This document shows, in pieces, positions 9,525 to 18,126 of a stretch of 64,000 bases of DNA (its first letter is position 1; the number at the start of each line of letters is the position of its first letter). The notes under the pieces were generated by a model. The model worked only from the letters and a program-made list of their open reading frames with translations. It was not told where the DNA came from and searched no databases. Made by a program: the position numbers and the translations under genes. The stretch is from assembly GCA_003219415.1 (NCBI GenBank), contig QHOS01000019.1, positions 1 through 64,000 of the forward strand, read 5' to 3'. This DNA is from Verrucomicrobiota bacterium. GTDB lineage: Bacteria; Verrucomicrobiota; Verrucomicrobiia; Chthoniobacterales; UBA10450.

Positions 9525-10001
9525 TCATTTTTGCTCAACGGTTGCCACCGCCATTGCGGCAATGCCCTCGCCGCGCCCGATGAATCCGAGCTTTTCATTT
9601 GTCGTAGCTTTGATGCTCAGATCCGATTCGCTACTATCGATGGCGGAGGCAATTTTCTTCCGCATCGCGGAAACGTGCGGCGCGATCTTCGGTTCTTCAG
9701 CGATAATAGTTGCATCGATGTTGAGCACGCGGGCTTTCTTTTCGGCAAGCAATTTACTCACCTGCTTCAAAATCTGGATGCTGCTAATCCCGCGAATAGA
9801 CTGGTCCGTGTTCGGGAAATGCTGACCAATATCGCCGGCGCCGATCGCGCCCAATAATGCGTCTGCGATCGCGTGAGACAAGACGTCTGCGTCTGAATGT
9901 CCTTCCAGTCCGCGGAAGTGCGCAATCTCGATGCCGCCAAGGATCAGTTTTCGGCCTTCAGCGAGGCGATGCACGTCGTAGCCAATTCCGCATCGAATCA
10001 T
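9525..10001 (-). CDS. ispF: 2-C-methyl-D-erythritol 2,4-cyclodiphosphate synthase
   Basis: IGYDVHRLAEGRKLILGGIEI, GHSDADVLSHAIADALLGA, NIDATIIAEEPKI, IKATTNEKLGFIGRGEGIAA. Confidence 0.97.
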   Translation of the reverse strand: MIRCGIGYDVHRLAEGRKLILGGIEIAHFRGLEGHSDADVLSHAIADALLGAIGAGDIGQHFPNTDQSIRGISSIQILKQVSKLLAEKKARVLNIDATIIAEEPKIAPHVSAMRKKIASAIDSSESDLSIKATTNEKLGFIGRGEGIAAMAVATVEQK

Positions 10002-10169
10002 GGGCTTCGCCGCGTTAAATCGTTGAAGAGTTGAAGCGTTGAATCGTAAATCCGATGCAACTCCAAAAGGTTCCGCGAGCGAGACGATGTAACGGTATAA
10101 CGAGTCACCCAGATTGCTCGTGCTTCATGCTTGGCCATTAATTCATTCGTCATTTGCGCTCATCATTTA

Positions 10170-10916
10170 TCACAGTTTGAGATTAATCACGCCATTTGAC
10201 GCAACAATACTGTATTTGTCTTTCATATCCGCACGCGGGCGAAGGTCGACAGTTCCGCCGGCGTTTTCAACCAGTAGCCACCCGGCTGCGATGTCCCAAA
10301 GACTGATTCCCTGCTCAATGTAAGCGTCGAGTCGTCCGCAGGCGACATAAGCCATGTCGAGCGCAGCGCTGCCGAGTACTCGGCATTTGCGCACACGATG
10401 AACCATTTGTTGGAGCAACGGGAAATTTGCGTTGATCGTCTCACCGGTCTTGGCGAGCCCGACAGAGACCACTGCTTCAGCAAGGTCCGCGCGGTCGCTT
10501 ACGTGAAGCGGATTGCCATTGAGCTTTGGAGTCTCGCCTTTTTGCCCCTTCCACATTTCCCGGCGGATTGGGTCGTAAATAACACCGACCGTGACCTCAT
10601 TGCGAAAGCGCAGCGCAATCGAAACGCAAAAATGTGGAATCCCATAGAAATAATTCACGGTGCCATCAAGCGGATCGACGATCCATTGGTGCTCGCTGGA
10701 TTGATCACCCACGATTCCTTCTTCGCCATAAAGCGCGTGTTTTGGAAATTCTTTGAGAAGCAGCTTCGTAATTAACTCCTGTGTCTGAATATCGATCGCC
10801 AGCTTGATGTCGTGCGCCGCAACGGCATGGACCTGCTGCGGGCGGCCGAAATTTTTGCGAAGCAACTTTCCGGCAGCGCGCGCTGCCTTTTCAGCGGCAT
10901 CGAGATAATGCTTCAT
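10170..10916 (-). CDS. Inositol monophosphatase family protein
   Basis: DIQTQELITKLLLKEFPKHALYGEEG, WIVDPLDGTVNYFYGIPHFCVSIAL, LWDIAAGWLLVENAGG. Confidence 0.93.
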   Translation of the reverse strand: MKHYLDAAEKAARAAGKLLRKNFGRPQQVHAVAAHDIKLAIDIQTQELITKLLLKEFPKHALYGEEGIVGDQSSEHQWIVDPLDGTVNYFYGIPHFCVSIALRFRNEVTVGVIYDPIRREMWKGQKGETPKLNGNPLHVSDRADLAEAVVSVGLAKTGETINANFPLLQQMVHRVRKCRVLGSAALDMAYVACGRLDAYIEQGISLWDIAAGWLLVENAGGTVDLRPRADMKDKYSIVASNGVINLKL

Positions 10917-11010
10917 CGCGAAGTTGACCCGTTGAATGTTGAGAAGGTTGAGTAGTTTCCGCTCAGCTGCTCAACCTCTCAACTCCTCAACCACAAAAGC
11001 CTGTTTGGCT

Positions 11011-11095
11011 TTGTCATGTCGAGCAAAGTCGAGACATCTCGATTTTCTTTTCTGAATCACGATCAGAGATTCCTCGACTACGCTCGGAATGACAA
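11011..11095. repeat. Dispersed inverted-repeat element, copy 2
   Basis: ttgtcatgtcgagcaaagtcgagacatctcg...agagattcctcgactacgctcggaatgacaa; same family as 9437-9519. Confidence 0.85.
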
Positions 11096-11107
11096 AGCGC
11101 ACACAAT

Positions 11108-11142
11108 AAAAAAACCGGGAGGAAAATAAATTCTCCTCCCGG
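11108..11142 (-). terminator. Intrinsic terminator on minus strand
   Basis: Perfect 9-bp stem ccgggagga/tcctcccgg (11115-11123/11134-11142) followed on the minus strand by a 7-T run. Confidence 0.85.
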
Positions 11143-11201
11143 GGTTGAAGTTAGGGTTGTGACTCCGAAAGCCTTCGGAGCCGTTAATCAAGCGTGGGGC
11201 G

Positions 11202-11258
11202 TTAATGCCTCTTTTTCTTCGCTGATTTTTTCTTTGCTGCTTTTTTCTTCTTCGCCAT
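11202..11258 (-). CDS. 18-aa Lys-rich small ORF, MAKKKKAAKKKSAKKKRH
   Basis: ATG at 11258 preceded on the minus strand by aaaggggggaatt (Shine-Dalgarno-like); TAA at 11202; hairpin and terminator follow. Confidence 0.55.
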   Translation of the reverse strand: MAKKKKAAKKKSAKKKRH

Positions 11259-11345
11259 CGACTAATTCCCCCCTTTCATCCGCAACACGCGCGGAACTCT
11301 GTGAAGAGTTGGGAATGACTTCACTTATTCGAGTTCAGTTAATCG

Positions 11346-12002
11346 TCACATTTTTTTTGTCAAACATTTTGTTGCGAATTTTGAAAATATTTTTACAAGC
11401 TCGCGCGCGATAATTCTTTTTGGCGCGCGAGAAATTTTCTCTTTTTCGCCATTTCGAAACAAAATCGTCACTTCATTCACGTCGCTCTCCATTCCCGAAT
11501 TTGCGCCGCTGACATCGTTTGCAACGATGATGTCGCAATCCTTTTCGCGCAGCTTCTTCGCGGCATTTTCTTCCACGTGATCTGTTTCCGCAGCGAAACC
11601 TACGAGAAGAAATTGCCGGTCTTGCCGGTGACCTAACGAATCGAGAATGTCGCGCGTGGGAATCAGTTCGAGCGAAAACTTCTCGCCGTGCTTTTTGGTT
11701 TTAGTCGATGAAACGTTTGCCGGCTTGTAATCCGCGACCGCGGCGCACAAGACGCATATGTCAAACTGGTCCGCATGGTGGTGCACGGCTTCGAACATTT
11801 CGTCACTCGTCAAAACGGAAATCAGTTGTGCGCCGCGCGGCGCCTCGAGGTTCACCGGGCCTGAGATCAACGTGGCATGGTGCCCGTCAACCAGGGCCGC
11901 TTCGGCGATGGCGTAGCCCATTTTTCCAGATGAGCGATTCGAAATGTAACGAACCGGATCGATCGGCTCGCGCGTGGGCCCGGCCGTGATGAGGAATCTC
12001 AC
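11346..12002 (-). CDS. coaB: Phosphopantothenate-cysteine ligase (CoaB domain, separate ORF)
   Basis: MRFLITAGPTREPIDPVRYISNRSSGKMGYAIAEAA, AAVADYKPA, LVGFAAETDHVEENA, DIIVANDVS. Confidence 0.9.
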   Translation of the reverse strand: MRFLITAGPTREPIDPVRYISNRSSGKMGYAIAEAALVDGHHATLISGPVNLEAPRGAQLISVLTSDEMFEAVHHHADQFDICVLCAAVADYKPANVSSTKTKKHGEKFSLELIPTRDILDSLGHRQDRQFLLVGFAAETDHVEENAAKKLREKDCDIIVANDVSGANSGMESDVNEVTILFRNGEKEKISRAPKRIIARELVKIFSKFATKCLTKKM

Positions 12003-12631
12003 GCGATCAAATTATCCTGGCGGGCAAGCAAGAACTCCGCGCGGAACGCGATGTCGTTGACTTTCCAGAGTCTGCCGACGCCTTCGTAGCCGCAGGCAAG
12101 CATTCCTTCTTCTGGTCCGATAAATTCAGCGCCGCGCGCTTTCAATTTTTCCACGTTATCCACAGTGGCAGGATGCTCCCACATTTTTCCATTCATGGCC
12201 GGCGCCAGCAGAATTGGGGCACGCGTCGCGAGTGCGATGGCTGCAAGCGGGTGATCGGCCAGTCCATGCGCAAGCTCGGCGATGATGTGCGCAGTCGCCG
12301 GAGCAATCAGGAGAAGGTTCGCGCGATCCGCCAGCTCAATGTGGCCGGGTCGCCAACTTTCTTTTTCGTCGAAGAAACTGGTGGTCACGGGATTTTTTGA
12401 AAGTGTCTGCAAAGTGAGTGGAGAAATAAATTCCGTCGCATCCCGCGTCATGACGACAAAAACTTCGTGGCCCTGTTTGACCAGCAGACTGGCGAGCTCG
12501 GAAGACTTGTACGCAGCAATCGATCCCGTCACTCCGAGCACGACGGTTTTCGTGCCCGGTCGAATGCGCACAACTTTCCGCGCGCTCGCTTTATCGCGTT
12601 TCCTTTTGGAATCTCTGCCTTCTGCAATCAT
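11999..12631 (-). CDS. coaC: Phosphopantothenoylcysteine decarboxylase (CoaC flavoprotein domain, separate ORF)
   Basis: VVLGVTGSIAAYKSSELASLLVKQGHEVFVVMTRDATEFISPLTLQTLS, LLAPAMNGKMWEHPA, MLACGYEGVGRL. Confidence 0.9.
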   Translation of the reverse strand: MIAEGRDSKRKRDKASARKVVRIRPGTKTVVLGVTGSIAAYKSSELASLLVKQGHEVFVVMTRDATEFISPLTLQTLSKNPVTTSFFDEKESWRPGHIELADRANLLLIAPATAHIIAELAHGLADHPLAAIALATRAPILLAPAMNGKMWEHPATVDNVEKLKARGAEFIGPEEGMLACGYEGVGRLWKVNDIAFRAEFLLARQDNLIA

Positions 12632-13239
12632 TTCTCGATCAAACGCCGGCTTAAATAGCCTTCTGCCTCCATGATCTGCCGGAATCTCCGCAAATCTTCC
12701 TCCATCGATCCACTGATAATAGTATAACGATAGTCGCGCCAGTGTTCCATTTCCCGGGCGGCGGTGGCCAGGCGCAAATCGATTTGCTCCACGGTTTCCG
12801 TTCCGCGATTTAGCAGGCGTTTTCGCAATTCCTCAAGATCGGGAGGCATAATAAACACGTCGGCCAGAGCATCCCGGATAAGAGGATCGCCGCAGTTCCG
12901 AATAACAGCGGCGCCCTGCGTATCGATGTCGATCAAAACATTCCTTCCGCTTTTTAGATTTATTACGACCGGTTCGCGCAGGGTGCCATAACGGTCTCCG
13001 TGCACCTGCGCGTGCTCCAGAAAATCTCCCTTATCAGCTCGCTCGCGAAAATCTGCATCGGAAAGAAATTGATAATCTTCGCTGTCAATTTCGCCGGCGC
13101 GAGGCGCTCGCGTCGTACAGGAGACGGAATAAAAAAGATTAGGAGATTGACGAATCCTTTCCACGAGTGTGGTTTTACCCGCGCCCGATGGAGCAGAAAC
13201 CACAAAAAGAATTCCGCGGCGGCTGAATTTTTTACTCAA
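12628..13239 (-). CDS. gmk: Guanylate kinase
   Basis: VVSAPSGAGKTTLVERI, YSVSCTTRAPRAGEIDSEDYQFLS, VLIDIDTQGA. Confidence 0.97.
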   Translation of the reverse strand: MSKKFSRRGILFVVSAPSGAGKTTLVERIRQSPNLFYSVSCTTRAPRAGEIDSEDYQFLSDADFRERADKGDFLEHAQVHGDRYGTLREPVVINLKSGRNVLIDIDTQGAAVIRNCGDPLIRDALADVFIMPPDLEELRKRLLNRGTETVEQIDLRLATAAREMEHWRDYRYTIISGSMEEDLRRFRQIMEAEGYLSRRLIEK

Positions 13240-14107
13240 GATTTTGGGCTTGCTCGCGAATCTTCTCTAGTTCCGCCTTGCAGGCGATGACGCGCTGGGA
13301 GATTGCGGCGTCATTTGCTTTTGCGCCAAGCGTGTTGAGCTCGCGAAACATTTCCTGGGTGATGAATTCCAGAGTGCGCCCGACCGGTTCTTTGCTGCGC
13401 AGATGGTGCGCAAACTGGGCGAGATGACTTTCAAGACGCGTTAGTTCCTCCGAAACATCTGCGCGATCGGCAAAGAATGAGATCTCTTTCAACAGACGCT
13501 CATCGTCACTGGCAATCGGCAAGCCAGCCTTTTGGATGCGATCGAGAAGGACGGCACGATATCGTTTCACCACATCGGGATGAAACGCGTGGATTTCTTT
13601 GAGTTTTCTACGGATTGCTTTCAGGCGATGGATCAAATCCTTGGCCAGATGTTTCCCCTCGCGTTCTCGCATTTTAATTAAATCTGAGAGGGCACCGCGC
13701 AGCGCGCGATCGATCGCCGGCCATGCTTCTTCCGCGTTCAAGGCCTGTTCAGGAAAACGCATCACTCCCGGGGCCTGCAGGATTGTGCTGATCGTGATCT
13801 CGCCGGGGGCATTCAACTCCTTTTGCAATGCACGCATCGCTTCGTGATAAGAGCGCGCCAACTCGGTATCGAGCGCCAGGTTTCGCGCGCCGTTGGGGCT
13901 ACTGTGGAGAGCAATTGTGGCGTTGGTCCGGCCGCGCGAGATATTTTCATTGATCGTCTGGCGAATACGCGGTTCGAGTTCGGCCAGGTCGCGCGGCAGA
14001 TTGATCACGATATCGCTCTGCTTTCGGTTCACTGAATTGAGCTCCACGCTGAATTTTCTTCCGGCGTGGACCACTTCAGCGCGGCCATATCCAGTCATGC
14101 TTCTCAT
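13232..14107 (-). CDS. yicC: YicC family endoribonuclease
   Basis: MRSMTGYGRAE...SVNRK, C-terminal GRTLEFITQEMFRELNTLGAKANDAAISQRVIACKAELEKIREQAQN. Confidence 0.95.
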   Translation of the reverse strand: MRSMTGYGRAEVVHAGRKFSVELNSVNRKQSDIVINLPRDLAELEPRIRQTINENISRGRTNATIALHSSPNGARNLALDTELARSYHEAMRALQKELNAPGEITISTILQAPGVMRFPEQALNAEEAWPAIDRALRGALSDLIKMREREGKHLAKDLIHRLKAIRRKLKEIHAFHPDVVKRYRAVLLDRIQKAGLPIASDDERLLKEISFFADRADVSEELTRLESHLAQFAHHLRSKEPVGRTLEFITQEMFRELNTLGAKANDAAISQRVIACKAELEKIREQAQNLE

Positions 14108-14218
14108 ATTCGATGCAAAAGTTTATGCCAGAGAAACGCCCAACGTTCAATGGAAAGCAGTAAAAGCGAAGCGGGGACGAACCGTTGAAAAGCACCGGGG
14201 CATCCGTTATGCACGCGT

Positions 14219-15460
14219 GTGAACCACTGGCAGCAGGAGCTTATTGCAGGCGCCATCTTCGCAATCACCTACGTTCTCATCAGCGGCCGGCAACTCAAGA
14301 TTCTGCCCTTGAATCGCCCCGCCGCGGCCTTGTTAGGCGCGGTACTAATGATTGCGACTGGGGTGATGACACCCGAGCGCGCGTATCGCGCAATCAACTA
14401 CGACACATTGGTGCTGCTGTTGGGTATGATGCTCATCTCGGCCTACCTGGATCTCGCTCATTTTTTCGAATGGGCGGCGGAACTGGTTCTGAATTTCTCG
14501 CGAACTCCCGTGCATTTGCTGCTTTATGTCACGCTCACTTCGGGAATTCTCTCGGCGCTGTTAGTGAACGACACAATTTGCCTGATGCTCACCCCGCTCG
14601 TCGTGGCTGTTATCAGGCGCGGCAAGCTGCCCCTTCTGCCATACCTCGTTGCGCTCGCGACCAGCGCAAATATTGGCAGTGTGGCCACGCTGGTCGGGAA
14701 TCCGCAAAATATGATCATTGGACACTTCTCGCACATCTCCTTTCCGGAATTTTCGCGGTCGCTCCTGCCGGCGGCCGCTGTTGGGCTGGCAATCAATTTT
14801 TTCATTTTGCGTTTTGGTTTTCGAAAAATGTTGCGCGTGACAGCGATTGATCGGGCCGACTACCCGGCCCCAAAACTGGAGAGCGGCTTGTTCGCGCTTG
14901 TTTGTGTTGTGTTGGTGTCGATCTTTGGCGGTTTCTTAGCCGGCCTGAACCTGGCGTGGACAGCGATGGCTGGGGCGGCACTTGTGATGGTACTCGCGCG
15001 ACGCGACACGCACGGGGTGCTGAAGCTGGTCGACTGGCATCTGCTCCTTTTTTTCGCGGCGCTCTTCATCGTAGTCGATGGCTTAAGCGATACCGGCCTG
15101 CCAGATGCGATTTACTCGCGGTTGCAACCGATCTTCGGATCAAGCGCGCCGGCGCAGGCATGGAATCTCACCTGGTTTTCCGTGGTCGGATCGAACGTTT
15201 TCTCAAACGTGCCGTTCGTGTTGGTGGCAGGAAACTGGATCGCGCGATTAGCGGAACCGGCTTTGATGTGGAAGGTGCTCGCGCTTTCGACGACGTTTGG
15301 TGGCAATCTCACTATCGTGGGTTCGGTCGCGAACATGATCGTGGTTGAATCAGCGCGCGATCATATCCAGGTCGGTTTTTGGGATTACGCGCGCTTTGGA
15401 ATTCCTATTACCGTTCTGACGACCGCCGCCGGTGTGACCGTGTTGCTGGTCTTGCGCTAA
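14219..15460 (+). CDS. Anion/Na+ permease, ArsB/NhaD/SLC13-like (GTG start)
   Basis: Multi-pass; [68 protein letters not shown]. Confidence 0.85.
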   Translation: MNHWQQELIAGAIFAITYVLISGRQLKILPLNRPAAALLGAVLMIATGVMTPERAYRAINYDTLVLLLGMMLISAYLDLAHFFEWAAELVLNFSRTPVHLLLYVTLTSGILSALLVNDTICLMLTPLVVAVIRRGKLPLLPYLVALATSANIGSVATLVGNPQNMIIGHFSHISFPEFSRSLLPAAAVGLAINFFILRFGFRKMLRVTAIDRADYPAPKLESGLFALVCVVLVSIFGGFLAGLNLAWTAMAGAALVMVLARRDTHGVLKLVDWHLLLFFAALFIVVDGLSDTGLPDAIYSRLQPIFGSSAPAQAWNLTWFSVVGSNVFSNVPFVLVAGNWIARLAEPALMWKVLALSTTFGGNLTIVGSVANMIVVESARDHIQVGFWDYARFGIPITVLTTAAGVTVLLVLR

Positions 15461-16451
15461 GAAGATCGACAATTGCGCGGCGATGAGGAGAAGGGATGGG
15501 GACCGATTCAATTCGGCGGATGGAAAACCAGTGCTGAGAACGATTGTCGATCTTCGGCGGGCGCTGGTGAAAAATGCGCAGCGTCACGCGATGATGCGTG
15601 AATGGAAACACGAACTTGTAAGCGGGACGTTGCCGCGAACTTGACGGCCTTAAGCCGTCAAGTTTGAGCGGTGGCAGTATCCACATGCCGTGCCAGCGTG
15701 CGGATGATTGTTCGAGAAGAACTCTGCCGTTATTAGTGACGAATGCGTGTGTTTCGATAAGTCGCTTGGTGCGCGGTCTAGATTTCTTGATTGGCAGCGC
15801 TTCCGGATTTTTAGCTCGGCAAAATTTTTTTACCGGACAGACGTTGCATTTGGGTCTGTCCGCTAGGCAAACCAGCGCGCCCAGATCGATAAGCGCGGAA
15901 TTGAAACGCGCTGCATTGCGGCTGGGAACAACTTGTGCGGCGCTCTCCCAGAGTTTTTCGCGGCCGATCGCGGAATCAATCGGGGCGCGCATGTCAAACA
16001 GGCGGGCGAGCAGACGCGCGGTATTCGTTTCGACAATTGGAACCGGTTGATGAAAAGCAAAAGTCGCGACTGCGTTCGCCGTATAGCGGCCAATGCCAGG
16101 CAATTTGCGAATCACTGCGATATCGCCGGGAAAGATTCCCATGTGTTGATCCTGCACAATCTTGGAGGCGGCATGAAGATTCCGGGCGCGGTTGTAATAG
16201 CCGAGACCTTGCCAGCCGTGGAGAACATCGTTTTGCGAAGCGCGCGCGACGGAAGCGAAGTCCGGAAATCGGCGAAGCCATTTATTATAATACGGGATCA
16301 CGGTGGCGACCTGGGTTTGCTGGAGCATGAACTCGGATACAAGGATCGCGTAAGGATCGCGGGTTTTGCGCCAAGGTAGATCGCGGCCATGGCGGCGAAA
16401 CCAGCGCAGGAGGGAGCGTCGGAACGCGCGAACGTCTTTTGGCGATGTCAC
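15408..16451 (-). CDS. mutY: A/G-specific adenine glycosylase
   Basis: [80 protein letters not shown] (Fe-S Cys motif). Upstream in-frame codons to 16493 are repeat-derived; GTG at 16451 is a plausible true start. Confidence 0.93.
   Translation of the reverse strand: MTSPKDVRAFRRSLLRWFRRHGRDLPWRKTRDPYAILVSEFMLQQTQVATVIPYYNKWLRRFPDFASVARASQNDVLHGWQGLGYYNRARNLHAASKIVQDQHMGIFPGDIAVIRKLPGIGRYTANAVATFAFHQPVPIVETNTARLLARLFDMRAPIDSAIGREKLWESAAQVVPSRNAARFNSALIDLGALVCLADRPKCNVCPVKKFCRAKNPEALPIKKSRPRTKRLIETHAFVTNNGRVLLEQSSARWHGMWILPPLKLDGLRPSSSRQRPAYKFVFPFTHHRVTLRIFHQRPPKIDNRSQHWFSIRRIESVPIPSPHRRAIVDLLSARPATRSHRRRSSER
15638..15664. repeat. Perfect palindrome inside mutY
   Basis: aacttgacggc-cttaa-gccgtcaagtt, 11-bp arms; encodes KLDGLRPSS between the LPP and [10 protein letters not shown] segments. 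Confidence 0.7.
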
Positions 16452-16462
16452 AATTTGAAAGC

Positions 16463-16585
16463 AAACGTCCAACGTCCAACGCTCATCGTCCAACTCTCAA
16501 TTCGGAAGTGATCGAGCACCGAGTGCGTGCAACGGCGTAGGCTTGCCGAAGGCGGGTTAAGCGTTGAGCGTTGGGCGTTGAATTC
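16463..16585. repeat. Inverted pair of heptamer arrays spanning the mutY-rnhC divergent intergenic region
   Basis: aacgtcc|aacgtcc|aacgctc|atcgtcc|aactctc ... ttaagcg|ttgagcg|ttgggcg|ttgaatt. Confidence 0.8.
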
Positions 16586-17561
16586 TTACACTCATCCGCT
16601 CACGCAGGAACAGGTCACAAAGTTGCGGACTTTGCTCGAAGAACTCGGCTTCCAGTTCGCGCCGAAGGAATGGACCATTTTCTTTGCACAGAAGAACAAA
16701 TTGAGCGTGGCGGTTTACCAGAAAGGACCAAAGATTCTCGTGCAGGGAAAAGGTCTGGAGGAATTCGTGCAGTTTGAGCTGGAGCCGAAGATTCTTGGCG
16801 AAGCGAAGCTGGGCTATGAAGAAGTGCATTCGCCGGAGATGTTCGAGCCGCACTTCGGCGTGGATGAGAGTGGCAAGGGCGATTTTTTCGGGCCCCTCGT
16901 GATCGCGGGTGCGTACGTCGACCGGGGGATCGCGCGCAAACTTCTGGACGGCGGTGTCGTAGACAGCAAGCGGATTGGTTCCGATGCGCGGATTCGTGCT
17001 TTGGCGGACGCTATTCGGAAGGAGTCCCTCGGTTTGACGGACACGGTCCTGATCGGGCCGGCGAAATACAACGAGCTTTACGAGAAGTTTGGCAACTTGA
17101 ACAAACTGCTTGGATGGGGACACGCGCGAGTAATTGAGAATCTGCTGGCGAAAAAGCCGGATTGCCCGAGGGCATTGTCGGACCAATTTGCGGACGCGCG
17201 TGTGGTCGAACAATCGTTGTTGCGGCACGCGAGAAAGATCAACATCGAACAGCGGCCAAGAGCGGAATCAGATATCGCAGTGGCGGCCGCATCGATCCTT
17301 GCGCGAGAAGCCTTCATTAATTGGCTGGAGCGTAAAGGGAAGGAAATGGGTGTGCGGTTGGAACGCGGTGTGTCTGCGGGCGTGAAAGAAAGCGCCAAGA
17401 AACTTGTGGAAATGAATGGACCAGACGCATTGCGCACGGTCGCCAAGGTGCACTTCCGAACCGCGCATGAAATGGCGCCGGACTATTATCCCGCTCCGAC
17501 TCCGCGCGAGAATTGGGCAGGCCCACGCCTGCCTCGCCGTAGCCCCGGCGAAGGTGGGTGA
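16578..17561 (+). CDS. rnhC: Ribonuclease HIII (ORF open from GTG 16527; TTG 16578 gives NSYTHPLTQEQV)
   Basis: FGVDESGKGDFFGPLVIAGAYVD, VVDSKRIGSDARIRALADAIRK, RAESDIAVAAASILAREAFINWLERKG; N-terminal TBP-like domain. Confidence 0.93.
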   Translation: MNSYTHPLTQEQVTKLRTLLEELGFQFAPKEWTIFFAQKNKLSVAVYQKGPKILVQGKGLEEFVQFELEPKILGEAKLGYEEVHSPEMFEPHFGVDESGKGDFFGPLVIAGAYVDRGIARKLLDGGVVDSKRIGSDARIRALADAIRKESLGLTDTVLIGPAKYNELYEKFGNLNKLLGWGHARVIENLLAKKPDCPRALSDQFADARVVEQSLLRHARKINIEQRPRAESDIAVAAASILAREAFINWLERKGKEMGVRLERGVSAGVKESAKKLVEMNGPDALRTVAKVHFRTAHEMAPDYYPAPTPRENWAGPRLPRRSPGEGG

Positions 17562-17736
17562 TTTGTTAATGCGTTAGAACGTCACAGCGCTCATTGCTTG
17601 TCGTATTCAGGCACGCGAGCGGTGATTCAAGAGCGTTTGGCCTTCTGGTCGAAGAGGTTACTCAATTTTAAAAATCGCGTTTTTATGCTTCATTGAGCCA
17701 CCACAAGAGCAATACGGAACGATTAGTAAAATAGAT

Positions 17737-18093
17737 ATGGCAAAGTTAACCAAGCGCGACATCGTAGTCGCCATCAGTAACCAAACCGGCATGGTCCAGC
17801 ATCAAGTCTTCGATGTGGTCCAGCGGACGCTCGATAAAATCACCGACAGTCTCGCTAGCAATATCCCCGTTGAACTACGCAATTTTGGCGTTTTTCAGCC
17901 GCGTCTGACCAAGCCGCGCGTCGGTCGAAACCCGAATCAACCCGGGAGCAGTTTTGTCATTCCGCCACGCGCGACGGTGAAATTCAAAGCTGGCAAGATT
18001 ATGCGTCAGCGCGTTGAGAAGCTTTCGCGGGAACTGAAAGAAGCCGCAGACGAAAAGACCAAGACCGAAACAGGCGCGCCAAACCCGGGCTAG
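17737..18093 (+). CDS. HU/IHF family DNA-binding protein with charged C-terminal tail
   Basis: LTKRDIVVAISNQTGMVQHQVFDVVQRTLDKITDSLASNIPVELRNFGVFQPRLTKPRVGRNPNQPGSSFVIPPRATVKFKAGKIMRQRV. Confidence 0.93.
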   Translation: MAKLTKRDIVVAISNQTGMVQHQVFDVVQRTLDKITDSLASNIPVELRNFGVFQPRLTKPRVGRNPNQPGSSFVIPPRATVKFKAGKIMRQRVEKLSRELKEAADEKTKTETGAPNPG

Positions 18094-18126
18094 GGAAAAC
18101 CCTCAGGGTTGAGGTTCAGAGAAGCG

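Noticed and set aside
9161-9583. 140-aa ORF containing HVERTRDISRLIDKRFLDPLRSARND
   Set aside because: Translation of the dispersed repeat at 9437-9519 plus antisense cysS; not a protein gene.
14219-16451. Antiporter-mutY 53-nt convergent overlap as a fusion or frameshift artefact
   Set aside because: Both proteins have plausible C-termini; convergent overlaps of this size are common and the mutY tail is simply variable.
16557-17228. 223-aa minus-strand ORF
   Set aside because: Antisense to rnhC with no recognisable motifs.
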